Origin: Myxococcota bacterium
GTDB lineage: Bacteria; Myxococcota_C; UBA6777
Assembly (NCBI GenBank): GCA_023150835.1
Contig: JAKLKB010000084.1
Span: 1-42,330 of the forward strand
DNA length: 42,330 nucleotides
Direction of reading: 5' to 3'
Shown here: piece after piece, positions 9,801 to 18,380 of the stretch
Numbering within the stretch: position 1 is the stretch's first letter
Layout of the letters: every line of letters begins with the position of its first letter
Program-made: the position numbers and the translations under genes
The notes under the pieces: generated by a model
The model's input: only the letters and a program-made list of their open reading frames with translations
What the model was told of the DNA's origin: nothing
Database searches by the model: none

Positions 9801-10524
9801 CAGAAGCAAGACCACGCGCATCCGTGACCACCAAACTCACGATGTACTCGCCTTCTTTGTCAGGCGTCAATTCAGGTTGTGCGGTGTCCGCTTTATCGAG
9901 CTTGGGGTTGCTGCCATCGGGCTGTTTGGTGATCTTCCAAGAAAAAGTCAGGCCCGAAGCCTCTCCGTCAGGATCTTTGCTATTGCGACCATCGAGGACG
10001 GTCTTGAGGCTGGGGGCGGTTTTTTGATCAGGCCCTGCATCGGCGATCGGCGCATCGTTGGGGGCCTCTTTGACTTCGATCGCAAGGGGGGCTGCAAGCT
10101 GTGAGCGCGCTTTTCCGTCGCCGACCTCAAGGTTGACTTTGTACGTTCCAGCGATATCAGGCACAAAGCCTGTGCGGTTTTGTGTTGTGGTATCCAGTTT
10201 GGCTTTGCTTCCTGCGGGAGCTTCGAGTGTCCAGATGTAATCAAGCGCATCGTTGTCATCATCGCGGCTGCGAGAAGCATCAAGAAAGACTTTTTCGCCT
10301 GTTTGTGGGGAGGACGGGTTGAAACTGGCGATGGCTTGGGGCGGTTTGTTGGCAGGGATCGAGCGACAGATCCGACCGATGCAACGAAGCCCTTCTTTGC
10401 AGTCTTCGCCGACCTGACAGGAGTCTCCAAGTCCCCCTTTGGAAGGTTCGGGAGTGCAGGCTGGATAGGTTCCTGCAAACAGCAGGAACAACAAGATATA
10501 CAAAAAGATGCGATGGTGTCTCAT
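6829..10524 (-). CDS. Large exported protein with PKD-like and about ten IPT/TIG domains
   Basis: The 1231-residue protein begins with an export signal ending ...FAGTYPAC, an atypical lipobox, so it is a probable lipoprotein. A short Cys-rich EGF-like segment (about residues 25-55) follows, then two PKD-like domains (about 40-250, with D-A-S-R-S-R-D and I-A-D-A-G-P-D-Q motifs). Next come about ten immunoglobulin-like IPT/TIG repeats, each opening with a P-x-[V/I]-x-x-[V/I]-x-P pattern such as PTLASVSP, PEITSITP and PYVSSVSP. The C-terminus is Cys-rich again. Such proteins usually form extended cell-surface rods for adhesion or polysaccharide contact; this is inference. ATG 10524 is chosen because GGAGG lies 8 bases upstream; a longer frame begins at a TTG inside that ribosome site. 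Its stop lies in repeat A. Confidence 0.85.
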   Translation of the reverse strand: MRHHRIFLYILLFLLFAGTYPACTPEPSKGGLGDSCQVGEDCKEGLRCIGRICRSIPANKPPQAIASFNPSSPQTGEKVFLDASRSRDDDNDALDYIWTLEAPAGSKAKLDTTTQNRTGFVPDIAGTYKVNLEVGDGKARSQLAAPLAIEVKEAPNDAPIADAGPDQKTAPSLKTVLDGRNSKDPDGEASGLTFSWKITKQPDGSNPKLDKADTAQPELTPDKEGEYIVSLVVTDARGLASAPDTLTITAILGFDKEPTLASVSPTEASTESAVDLVLKGTGFVAGARLDFGNRRLETRYVSDTELKIKLDLRGVGAGSYDMSVININNKRSNALQFKVNDIPLPEITSITPDRAGEGQKLEIQIAGKGFIQDSQILFETTPLATTYISSTQIKAPLDLQGIFKGTYKLYVLNPGGRRSASVNFDVLVLGPPPQISLLNPPFATAGTKLPFSVHGTGFEVGVKLFFNGKEIPSVRPRRDEVQADPELDLTNVAAGAYDVWVKNPSGQESNKFKFNVEDTDPAPILDRVIPFNIYIGEENKVNVNGQRFRTGLKFFIDNKEITKISGISPFFFVAELNPKDYNFTPGNYNAHVQSSTGKKSNNFTVTVTYRAPQVTALTPDGWNTKCDTDVVVYGRNFVATSELMFGNTSYTTTSTTNKLTFVSAQELRISVKGSNLVAGSYQVKVINGPGAESAPQEFAVQANSETSTRSIDSIAPSAAPADTIAEIELDYSSGSEGLWRPGAIVEMNGVPQSTTCSRYSSSTNCSTLSVRLNLNGIAPGKVSLAVVNPCGAKSSTSTFAVLEPPHPYVSSVSPPYAKVGDKAKIVINGANFSSKHKLLWNGTAVDTNFVSDKQIETKLPVDFTGATPGEIKFVVDNQNSKKTNEIRYSILAASATLTIDAFDPNNFQRGQSYGPIKANGKGFTTNTEMLFQNQVVASTFSNALLIEVTKIDANSLATGNYYFQAREGTTTSNLFMIFVKPVPPPIVDYISPTSVVLGSKTSVDIYFSGERMCDIGTGYYCLKDPVIKIIDPKGKDVTSAWQWESYIDDEYADGILSLNGLEAGDYIMTIANPTGEESNPVIFTIKPPPAPTATSVSPPIVYRGVAFQQVNITGTNLLATDIVIFNNNLLNPIPGTTPKTSTFSFTLNLSNIKYAGQYPLYVLRCKDPSCNVTEKSAEVKLNVQNPDCSKPCASGESCDTNACRPTCTQTSQCSALPDAPSNVACTAGFCK

Positions 10525-10795
10525 CAAAAAAACCTCCAACGGCGGTGGGCTCTTGCGGCACGCCCTTTTGAGATGAAGGGGCCGAAATCATGGACTTTAA
10601 CGAGTTTGCGTTTGCATTGCAACGGCCACGATCTGTTTCGGGCTGGAGATTTTTTATCGCGGGTTTTAGATCGCATCAACCAGAGCGGCGTAGAAAAGCA
10701 AGTCACGCAGAAACACCCCGCGCCAACACGCGCAGGCGCACGATCTCGATCAGTGCTTTTCTGCGCTTTTTTATTCAACGCAAGGAGGATCTCAG
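10525..10795. other. Divergent upstream region
   Basis: These 271 bases lie between the divergently read IPT lipoprotein and VIT-vWA genes and should hold both promoters. I see no promoter matching consensus well. An inverted repeat AGAAAAGCA (about 10694) and TGCTTTTCT (about 10755) flanks a 50-base segment just before the ribosome site (GGAGG at 10784-10788) of the plus-strand gene. Confidence 0.35.
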
Positions 10796-13105
10796 ATGAA
10801 GCTCCGTCTCGTTTCCCATGTGAGGCGTGTGGCCTGTTGGCTTGGCTTGGCCTTGTTGTGCGGTGTTCCTCAACACGCCTACGCCCAAGGCTTTTTGATC
10901 CCAACCCAACAAGCGATCGCACCGTTGTCCCTTAAATCGCACCGCGTGATGGTCAAGATCCAAGGCCGTGCCGCAAAAACAGACGTCACACAGGTCTTTG
11001 TCAACCACACCGATCAGCTTTTGGAAGCGACCTTTTTGTTCCCACTGCCCAAAGATGCGACCTTTTCCAACTTTGTGCTGTACATCAACGGCAAGCCCAC
11101 CCAAGGAACGGTATTGGTCAAAGAAAAAGCCCACGCGATCTATTCGTCGATTGTTCGGACGATGCAAGATCCCGGATTGATCGATTATTTGGGCGGGAAC
11201 CTTTTTCGCGCACGTGTATTCCCTATCCCCCGACGCGGCGAGCAAAAGATCCGCATCTCCTTTACACAGATCATCCCGTATGAAGGCGGTTTGCACCGTT
11301 TTGTGTACCCGCTCAAAACCCCTCGTCGTGTTTGGCGCACCGATCAGGATTTTACGATGGCCGTCCAATTGCACAGCAGCGCGCCGATCAAAAACATCTA
11401 TTCCCCAACGCACAAAGTCTCCATCCGCCGCAAAACCGATCGTCACGCGATCGTCGGATTCGAAGAAGACAAAGTTGCGCTAGATCGGGACTTTGTGATG
11501 TACTACTCGGTCTCCCCCAAAGATGTCGGGATCGATGTTCTTGTGCATCGAACGGGCGAACAAGACGGCTATTTCTTGTTGATGGCCACCCCGAAGACCA
11601 CGTTTGCCGCCAAAGAACTCAGCGGCAAAAACATCACCTTTGTTCTCGATACATCGGGTTCGATGCGTGGTGAAAAGATGAAATGGGCCAAAGTCGCCTT
11701 GGTGCGCTGCTTGAAAAAGTTAAATCCCAAAGATCACTTTAACGTCGTGCGCTTTTCGACGGATGTCGAAGGCTTGTTTGGTGAGTTGCAGATCGCAAGC
11801 GAAGCCCATATCCAACAAGCCGTCAGCTTTGTAGAAAAAATGGAAGCCGCAGGCGCGACCGCCATCGAAGAAGCGATGGCAAAAGCCTTGGAGCAAAAGC
11901 CCCGTGGAGACGGGATTAGCTTGATCGTCTTCATCACAGACGGCCATCCCACCGTCGGCGAAACCTCCCCTGAGATCTTGGTCAAACAAGCCAACGAGCG
12001 CAACAAATGGAAGTCACGCATCTTCACCTTCGGTATCGGTACCGACATCAACATCAAATTGCTCGATCAGATCGCACAAAGTAGCGGAGCCACGGGCGAT
12101 TATGTTGAACCCAACAAAGAGATCGCCACACGCATCGACACCTTTTATGACAAAGTACGCTACCCTGTGTTGAGCGATATCCAATTAACCACCAGCGGAG
12201 CCGTACGTTTGCGCGAGATCTATCCGCTGCGTTTGCCTGATCTCTTCCGTGGTGGGCAGCTTTTGGTGATGGGCCGTTATCGTGGAACGGGACACGCCGC
12301 GATCAAGCTGGCAGGAAAAGTCAACGGTGCGGCCCGTCAATTCGTGTACGAAGCAGCCTTTGCGAAAGAAAGCAAAGAAAACGATTTCATCTCGCGCTTG
12401 TGGGCGCATCGCAAAGTCGCTTATCTGCTCGATGCGATCCGCATGAAAGGTGAACTTCCCGAACTCAAACAAGAAGTCATCCATCTCGCCAAGCAATTCG
12501 GCATCGTCACTCCCTATACCTCTTATCTCGTCGTCGAAGAAAAAGACCGATGGCGACTCGGTGAGGATGCACAGCCCCAAGCCACGGGTACGCCCTCTCC
12601 CACCACGCCCTCGATCGCAACGCCAAAAACCGCTTGGAATCAACGCTCTCGAAGAGGATGGGGAGGCCGAGGTGCTGCAAGCGACGCAGAGCGCGGACCC
12701 AGCGGAGGAGCCCCCGCCCGCGAACCTGCCGCAGCACCGATGAAAAGCGAATCGCTCGCCAAGACCGATGGGGACGAAGCCGTCCGTGTCAGCCGCCAAC
12801 TGCGAAAGATGAAAGAAAGCAAAGTCGCTCAAAAAGGCGGTAGCGTCCGGCTGATCCAAGGCGTTCGCTTTGTTTGGCAAAGCCATCAATGGGTCGATGC
12901 CCGCTACAAGAGCGAGATGAAGACGCTCAAGATCAAGTATCTCAGCGATCTATACTTCCAAGTCTTGGCCCTCCGACCTGATCTGCGCCGCGCTTTCACC
13001 TTGGGCGCACGCCTTGTAGTGGTCGTCGGTAAAAATCGCGCCCTTGTGATCGGCACCGAAGAAGACGCCTCCACCCCCACACTTCGCAGCTTTTTGCGCA
13101 AGTGA
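10796..13105 (+). CDS. Secreted VIT plus von Willebrand A domain protein
   Basis: The 769-residue protein starts with a signal peptide cleaved near AYA (residue 30). A VIT domain follows (about 38-175), recognised by strands such as ATFLFPLP and the LFRARVFPIPRRGEQKI segment. The vWA domain (about 278-450) has a complete metal-ion-dependent adhesion site: DTSGS (285-289), the threonine of GATAIEEA, and TDGHPT. This is the inter-alpha-trypsin-inhibitor heavy-chain architecture, thought to mediate ligand or surface binding. After residue 590 comes a low-complexity, Gly/Ala/Pro-rich linker and a basic C-terminal domain (about 670-769). No sortase or PEP-CTERM tail is seen. ATG 10796 follows GGAGG by 7 bases. 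Its TGA stop is joined directly to a repeat-A terminus. Confidence 0.9.
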   Translation: MKLRLVSHVRRVACWLGLALLCGVPQHAYAQGFLIPTQQAIAPLSLKSHRVMVKIQGRAAKTDVTQVFVNHTDQLLEATFLFPLPKDATFSNFVLYINGKPTQGTVLVKEKAHAIYSSIVRTMQDPGLIDYLGGNLFRARVFPIPRRGEQKIRISFTQIIPYEGGLHRFVYPLKTPRRVWRTDQDFTMAVQLHSSAPIKNIYSPTHKVSIRRKTDRHAIVGFEEDKVALDRDFVMYYSVSPKDVGIDVLVHRTGEQDGYFLLMATPKTTFAAKELSGKNITFVLDTSGSMRGEKMKWAKVALVRCLKKLNPKDHFNVVRFSTDVEGLFGELQIASEAHIQQAVSFVEKMEAAGATAIEEAMAKALEQKPRGDGISLIVFITDGHPTVGETSPEILVKQANERNKWKSRIFTFGIGTDINIKLLDQIAQSSGATGDYVEPNKEIATRIDTFYDKVRYPVLSDIQLTTSGAVRLREIYPLRLPDLFRGGQLLVMGRYRGTGHAAIKLAGKVNGAARQFVYEAAFAKESKENDFISRLWAHRKVAYLLDAIRMKGELPELKQEVIHLAKQFGIVTPYTSYLVVEEKDRWRLGEDAQPQATGTPSPTTPSIATPKTAWNQRSRRGWGGRGAASDAERGPSGGAPAREPAAAPMKSESLAKTDGDEAVRVSRQLRKMKESKVAQKGGSVRLIQGVRFVWQSHQWVDARYKSEMKTLKIKYLSDLYFQVLALRPDLRRAFTLGARLVVVVGKNRALVIGTEEDASTPTLRSFLRK

Positions 13106-13188
13106 TACGAAATCCGAGAGATGTATACACAAAGGGGAGTATGTAGACGCCCGACTGTTGGGCAGCTACAGGGGGCATTTGATCCAAC
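13103..13188 (-). repeat. Palindromic repeat A, copy 2 (partial)
   Basis: The copy starts TGATACGAAATCCGAG, the first three bases being the stop codon of the VIT-vWA gene. It continues through GTAGACGCCCGACTGTTGGGCAGCTACAGGGGG and stops abruptly at ATTTGATCCAAC where copy 3 begins. The far half and its terminal inverted repeat are missing, so it is truncated, presumably by the adjacent insertion. It is in the minus orientation. Confidence 0.75.
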
Positions 13189-13511
13189 GAATACGATATC
13201 CGAGTGATCTGTGATCGAAGGAGAGCGCGAAGACGCCCGATTGTTGGGCAGTCACAGGGGGCTGCCCCCATAGGCGTTAGGTTAAGCGCTTGTTGGCCCC
13301 CCACCCCAGCCCTCCCCCGTGAACAGGGGAGGGAGCGAAAGTCGGAAGCAGCGGGGATGTTGTTTTTTCGTGACGCACGCTGTATGCACGAGACGCAGAC
13401 GCTACCCAAAACGGCGATCATCCTCGACCCTCCGGTGTTTCCACCTTAACAAGGCGCGTATGGGGGCTGCCCCTATGTTTTGCGATCACACACCCTGCGG
13501 ATTTCGTAGGA
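13189..13511 (-). repeat. Palindromic repeat A, copy 3, enlarged by a nested repeat B
   Basis: The ends are GAATACGATATCCGAG and CTGCGGATTTCGTAGGA, the same termini as the other copies, but the element is 323 bp instead of about 115. The extra material lies between TTAAGCG (about 13282) and CCACCTTAACAAGGCGCG (13441-13458). It includes a CCTCCCC/GGGGAGG hairpin (13311-13332) and a segment from about 13295 to 13403 that is nearly identical to 42127-42236. Apart from this element, the 13106-13566 gap holds no gene. Confidence 0.8.
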
Positions 13512-13566
13512 TACCTTCCCCCCTGCCCCGCTGCTCCTGAGAGGCAACGCAGCAAAAGCTCCTTGC

Positions 13567-13851
13567 TCAGCCCCCCAAAAACATCCCACCACCCGCCATC
13601 AAACCACCCACCAACATCAAGATCCAAGCGATCGAGTCATCCATTCCCCCGATCAGCGGGATCCAATCGGGGATCAAGTCCCACGAACCCAACATCTTGT
13701 ACAACACACCAAGCAGAAGCAACGAGCCACCCGTCATCACAAGAATGCCCTTGACGCCCAGTTTCAAGTTCGTGATGCCCCAATACCACAAGACAGGGAT
13801 GGCGATCATCAACGCAATGATCACAGTAAAACGAAAGAGTTTTTGTAGCAT
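13567..13851 (-). CDS. Small DUF1232 (YkvA-like) membrane protein
   Basis: The 94-residue protein is almost wholly hydrophobic, with about three membrane segments (10-27, 33-51, 74-90). Between the second and third lies DLIPDWIPLIGGMDD (58-72), the signature of the DUF1232/YkvA family. The function of the family is not established. ATG 13851 has GGAG 9 bases upstream. It is followed, in its reading direction, by the large repeat cluster. It is read in the same direction as the DUF4920-like gene, 185 bases upstream. Confidence 0.75.
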   Translation of the reverse strand: MLQKLFRFTVIIALMIAIPVLWYWGITNLKLGVKGILVMTGGSLLLLGVLYKMLGSWDLIPDWIPLIGGMDDSIAWILMLVGGLMAGGGMFLGG

Positions 13852-14036
13852 ACTCTGTTCTCCTTGTTGTCAATGCCCACCTGATTCATCGAATCGACGG
13901 GCATCTTGGATTGATCTTCCGAAACGCGCCGAAACAAGATAACGCGCCTTCATGCAAATGTCGATGCAGCGCAATTGATCAAAATGAAGGTTGACGCGGT
14001 GGGTTTTGGAAGGGGCTTGGGAGGCCCGAGTGGGGG

Positions 14037-14606
14037 TTATTTGGAAGGCTTGACTGTGGGGGTTGGGGCTTTTTGAAGCGTGACAAAGTGAGCGGTAAAA
14101 GCGACGACTTTTTGAGGTTTGTACACTTTGCGGATCGCGCTCTTGTCACCGCTTTCTTCTGCGTAGTGCTTGACGATCTTGGCGGGGAGGATCGCTTCAC
14201 GCGCCGAACCGACGACGGTAGCGAGATACCCTTTGCAGTTGGTGGGGATAAAAAACTTGTAGCCCTTGAAGCGGATACGCATCATGTTTTCGCCTTCTTG
14301 CAACATCATCCAACAACCTTTGCGCTGGCAAACATCGCGGATCTTTGCGGTCACAGCGACAAGACGACCTGCGTATTTTTTGGGATCTTTGTTCAAAACG
14401 GTCAGGCTGACGGTTTCTGTAGAGACTTTCACGGGAGTCCCGTAGGTTCCAGAGCAATCTTGGCGCGGCGACCAAGGATACACGACCTTACCGCCTTGTT
14501 TGGCGACAGGTTTGGTCTTGCCATGATCGTGGCCGTCGTGTGCTTGGGCGTTTGAGAAGCCACCGACAAAAACGAAAAACAAAAACATCATCGTACGCAA
14601 AGACAT
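14037..14606 (-). CDS. Periplasmic DUF4920-like protein with His-rich N-terminus
   Basis: The 189-residue protein has a signal peptide cleaved near AQA (residue 22), followed at once by HDGHDHGK, a His/Asp-rich stretch that could bind metal. The core contains VTAKIRDVCQRKGCWMML (Cys93, Cys98) and FFIPTNCKGY (Cys124), matching the C-x4-5-GCWM signature of DUF4920, an OB-fold-like exported family of unknown role. The three cysteines and the proposed metal tail suggest metal or redox chemistry, which is inference. I chose ATG 14606 over a frame opening 39 codons earlier because AAGGAG lies 9 bases upstream and it gives a clean signal peptide. It lies 207 bases downstream of the RND transporter gene on the same strand. 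Confidence 0.75.
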   Translation of the reverse strand: MSLRTMMFLFFVFVGGFSNAQAHDGHDHGKTKPVAKQGGKVVYPWSPRQDCSGTYGTPVKVSTETVSLTVLNKDPKKYAGRLVAVTAKIRDVCQRKGCWMMLQEGENMMRIRFKGYKFFIPTNCKGYLATVVGSAREAILPAKIVKHYAEESGDKSAIRKVYKPQKVVAFTAHFVTLQKAPTPTVKPSK

Positions 14607-14813
14607 GAAAAGACGCTCCTTTTTGTGTGGATAACACGTTTCCGAAGTGCGGCGGCGGTACATTAGATGCAGAACCCAGATTCCGCAAGTCGATCCAAAC
14701 GCCAAACTCGCCAAACCATCCATCCCATCGGAGGATCGAACTTCAACCCAACACCAGCGAAAATCTAACGATGAAAGAAAGCCGAGGCAGCGCCAACCTC
14801 GAAGCGCGATCGA

Positions 14814-17800
14814 TCAAGAGGCCGAAGAATCGGAGGATTGCACAGGTATCACGATCTCAGGGTGTGGGGCTTTTTTCGTAACCAGCCGAGCGGCGAGTCC
14901 CATCCAATGAAGCCGAAGATCATCAAAGAACGTGTAGAACAGAGGAACCACGAACAACGACAAGATCACAGAGGCCGTCAATCCGCCCATCACCGAGATC
15001 CCAAGCGCAGCGTACGAGATACCGATGGCTGCCGTTTGGCCCATCGCCATCGGGATCAAGCCACAGATCGTTGTGAGCGCGGTCATCAAGATCGGGCGCA
15101 AACGCTGCGTCGAAGCATCAAGGATCGCTTGTAGACGAGGGACCCCTTCGGTCCGCAATTGATTGATGCGATCGATCATCACGATGGCATGGTTCACCAC
15201 GATACCGATCAGCATCACAAGGCCGATACCGCCCATCATATCAAGCGCAGTATCGGTCAAGTAGAGCAGCCAATACACCCCAAGAAACGCCAGCGGGATA
15301 CTCAACACAACGGAAAAAGGCAACAAAAAGGACTCAAACAAGATCCCCATCAACAGAAACACAAACGTGATACTCAAGAGCAATGCAAAGTTCCTCGAAG
15401 CATCGGCCTCTTGGAGATCGCGAAAGTCCATCCCTTTGGCCCAAGTGTACCCCGAAGGCAACGGAAAACGGCTCATGATCGTGTCGAGCTGCGCGTACAT
15501 CTGGGTCATGTTGTCGTTCTCGACGCTGATCTTGAGCTTGAGATAGGTCTTGCGATCCACATGACGGATCACCCGCGGCCCCACCGCATAACGCGAACTG
15601 ATCACCTGATTAAGCGGAACGGCGTTGTTGGTCGCACGCTGAATCAACGGAAGCTGCTGGAGTTTTTGAAAGGTATCGCGATCTTTTTCTTGGACTTGGA
15701 TCCGCACAGGTACATCTCTTCCGCCGATCTGCATATTGCGGAGTCTGCGACCGCTTAATGCGTAATACACGTTCCCACCGACTTGTTGGGCCGCAAACTG
15801 ATAACGAAAAGCCCACGATCGATCGATTTGAAGCTGGATTTCAGGCAGTTGATCGCGATCGATCTCTGCTTCGGCCTGCTTAAAGTCCGGGTAACGCTGG
15901 AGATGCTCTTCGAGCCGAAGGGCCAGATCTTCGAGGGTCTTGGAATCCGCACCGTAAAGATGAAGACTGATCGACGCTTCGGTACTCCCCACCGCTCGCC
16001 ATCCCACCCGCCTCGTGACACCGGGGGCCATCGGTAGCGACTGCCCCACGCTCTCGATCAACGTGCGCCGATTGATCTCTAGCTTGCGTTTGCCCGGTCG
16101 CAAAAACACGATCACTTCGGCATGTTGGCCGCGTCGGTTGAGTTTGGTTCCGACGTGGCTGACGCCCCACTCTTCTTTTTTGTCGTGCAACAATTTCTCT
16201 ACTCGCCGAAGATAGGCATCTTTGGCCGCAAAGGGATAACTTTGCGTGAACGTAAAGCGCAAGCCAAAAGAAGTCCGACCGGGTTGGCCTTGATACGTCT
16301 GTTTGAGCCGATTCATCGGATAAAAGATCGTCAAAAACAGCAAGACGCTCCACAACGCCGCATCGAAGCGGTGCAGCATCACCCATTCCAACACGTCGCG
16401 ATAATACAACGTCACGCGATCAAAAAGCGGCCAAGGCTTCGGAGGATGCTCGCCGAGCGTCTTGTACGCGCCGAGCGGGATCACCACCAAGGCCACCAGC
16501 AAGCTCGCAAGCAACGCAACCGACACAGGAAAACCGAGCTTTCCCATGTAAAAGCGAAACATCTTTGAGCCGCTCATCAAGATCAGCGGCAAAAACACGA
16601 CGATGGTGGTGGATGTCGCAAGCGAGATCGCCAAAGCCACCTCGCTTGCGCCTTCTTCGGCGGCTTGGGCTGGATCTCTCCCTTCCATCCGCAGGCGTGA
16701 GATATTTTCAACCACAACGATCGCGTTATCCACCACCATCCCCACGCTCAACATCAACCCCATCAGGCTCAACATATTGAGGCTTTCGCCAAACATGTAC
16801 ATACACGCAAGCGTCAACAGCAGCGAAAGCGGGATCGCCGTCAACACCAGCAACGTCATCTGCGTGTGTCGCAAAAAGATCCACAAGATGATCATCGCAA
16901 ACAGCGCTCCCCACAAAGCAGACTGCTGAAGCTGCCACAACGCATCTTCGATCATCGTCCCCTGATTCACGAAGATGTGTTGCGCGAACCCTTTCATCTC
17001 TGGCCGCTGAAAGGCCGAATCCAACAGCTTTTGGATGCGATTGCACAGATCAATGGTGTTCGCTTCCGACTCTTTGAACACAGAAAGAAAAACCCCTTCA
17101 CGCCCGTTGATCCGAAATATCTTTGGATCTGGATCTTGGCCGTAAGTGACTTTCGCCACCTCACCCAAGCGAATCCCCGAGGCCATCGGATAATCCCGCA
17201 ACGCTTCCACGCTATTGAGTCGATTGTCACTGCGCAAAAAGAAGCGGCGCTTTCCGTCGTTGATTTGTCCCGAAGGCATCGAAAAGTTGTCTTGACGCAG
17301 TACGTTGGTGATGCTCCAAACGCTCAAACGATGGCTGCGTGCGCGTTCACGATCCAAATCGATGCGGATCTCTGGTTGATCGAGTCCTTGGGTATCGAGG
17401 CGGCTCACCCCGGGAAGCCGCTGGATCTTTAGAAAGATCGACTGATCGAGGATGCGATAACTGTCTGCGTCGATCTTGTCTGCGGATATCCCAAACGACA
17501 GGATCGGCTGATCGTCAGGATTCCATTTCCAGATGAAGTAGCGCTCGACATCTTCGGGCAGTGTCGGCATCAAACGCTCCAAACGATCGCGCACTTGGTT
17601 GTAGATCGTTGTCATCGAAGCGTTGTCGTTGAACTTCATCCAAAAAGAGCCGTGGTCTCCGTTGGCCCACGAGCGCATCCGCCTCAGTCCTTCGAGCGTT
17701 GCAAACATCTCTTCCGCAGGCCGAACGATCTGATCCTCCACTTCTTTCGGGGTTGAGTTCGGGTAGACGATGCGTACATACAAATTGGGGGCTGTATAAC

Positions 17801-17930
17801 CCGAAGGAAAAAGCTGAACAGGAATATGCACATACGCGATCACCCCCAAAAGCACCATCGCGATCATCATCATCACGACCGTCACAGGCCGACGCAAACT
17901 AAAACGCGGCAAAAAAGAACCCGAAGCCAT
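14814..17930 (-). CDS. RND-family inner-membrane transporter (AcrB-like permease)
   Basis: The 1038-residue length and the two-fold repeated layout are those of RND permeases: a first membrane helix after FSLRRPVTVVMM, a large periplasmic loop, a helix bundle, then a second loop and bundle. TM4 reads GMVVDNAIVVVENI (near residue 400) and TM10 reads GIVVNHAIVMIDRI (near 910). AcrB has Asp-Asp and Lys at the matching places; here these are Asp-Asn and Asn. This is a common variant in a separate RND subgroup, so the substrate and exact coupling cannot be assigned. No membrane-fusion adaptor or TolC-type gene is visible next to it. The N-terminus MASGSFLPRFSLRRP fits an RND start. The DUF4920-like gene lies downstream on the same strand. 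Confidence 0.92.
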   Translation of the reverse strand: MASGSFLPRFSLRRPVTVVMMMIAMVLLGVIAYVHIPVQLFPSGYTAPNLYVRIVYPNSTPKEVEDQIVRPAEEMFATLEGLRRMRSWANGDHGSFWMKFNDNASMTTIYNQVRDRLERLMPTLPEDVERYFIWKWNPDDQPILSFGISADKIDADSYRILDQSIFLKIQRLPGVSRLDTQGLDQPEIRIDLDRERARSHRLSVWSITNVLRQDNFSMPSGQINDGKRRFFLRSDNRLNSVEALRDYPMASGIRLGEVAKVTYGQDPDPKIFRINGREGVFLSVFKESEANTIDLCNRIQKLLDSAFQRPEMKGFAQHIFVNQGTMIEDALWQLQQSALWGALFAMIILWIFLRHTQMTLLVLTAIPLSLLLTLACMYMFGESLNMLSLMGLMLSVGMVVDNAIVVVENISRLRMEGRDPAQAAEEGASEVALAISLATSTTIVVFLPLILMSGSKMFRFYMGKLGFPVSVALLASLLVALVVIPLGAYKTLGEHPPKPWPLFDRVTLYYRDVLEWVMLHRFDAALWSVLLFLTIFYPMNRLKQTYQGQPGRTSFGLRFTFTQSYPFAAKDAYLRRVEKLLHDKKEEWGVSHVGTKLNRRGQHAEVIVFLRPGKRKLEINRRTLIESVGQSLPMAPGVTRRVGWRAVGSTEASISLHLYGADSKTLEDLALRLEEHLQRYPDFKQAEAEIDRDQLPEIQLQIDRSWAFRYQFAAQQVGGNVYYALSGRRLRNMQIGGRDVPVRIQVQEKDRDTFQKLQQLPLIQRATNNAVPLNQVISSRYAVGPRVIRHVDRKTYLKLKISVENDNMTQMYAQLDTIMSRFPLPSGYTWAKGMDFRDLQEADASRNFALLLSITFVFLLMGILFESFLLPFSVVLSIPLAFLGVYWLLYLTDTALDMMGGIGLVMLIGIVVNHAIVMIDRINQLRTEGVPRLQAILDASTQRLRPILMTALTTICGLIPMAMGQTAAIGISYAALGISVMGGLTASVILSLFVVPLFYTFFDDLRLHWMGLAARLVTKKAPHPEIVIPVQSSDSSAS

Positions 17931-18380
17931 CGAGGTATCCTTTGCATCAAGACAAACGCTTGTGTTGTGGTGTCGTACGTTGCGAGAAAAGCAACCTCAA
18001 GAAAACGCCCCATACCACCAAGCCGCTAGGTTCGTGCGCTTCGCATACCCCGTCAAGGCACCCCCCCCACGACATTGGATGGTTTTTTATGGGGCTTTGC
18101 CCCAAACCCCACAAGGGAGCTTTGCCCCCTTGACCCCGTATTGGCGGAGCGAATTGTGGTTTTTCAAACAGGCCGCTGCTCCGCTTGAAGCGACGTGAAC
18201 CCGAGGTTTTCGGTCCACAGCACAGCCCTCTTTCTTGATGGTTAGAAGAGAAGGCCAGAAAGAAGAATTCTGAGAAGAGGGAATGTGTTGAAAGGAAGAG
18301 GGTGGAGGGAAGGCGATGGAGAAGAAAAGGAAGCAAGAAGAATGTTGGGGAGTGACACGAGATCGTGAGATCGGGAGATC
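17931..18380. other. Intergenic region between ftsZ and the RND gene
   Basis: This 450-base stretch contains no convincing gene. It holds the hairpin pair listed at 18091-18132 and, near 18140-18185, an imperfect inverted pair GCGGAGC/GCTCCGC. A purine-rich block follows from about 18236 to 18345 (pyrimidine-rich on the minus strand, just downstream of ftsZ). The RND promoter is expected at the left end but no good match was found. Confidence 0.45.
18091..18132. repeat. Double hairpin GGGGC-GCCCC / CAAGGG-CCCTTG
   Basis: Two adjacent hairpins are seen: GGGGC/GCCCC (18091-18103, loop TTT) and CAAGGG/CCCTTG (18112-18132, with an inner GC/GC pair around TTT). Read on the minus strand they lie between the end of ftsZ and the start of the RND gene. 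From memory, very similar GGGGCTTTGCCCC-type double palindromes are scattered in many bacterial genomes, so this is probably a dispersed repeat. Terminator function is possible but there is no clean T-run. Confidence 0.6.
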
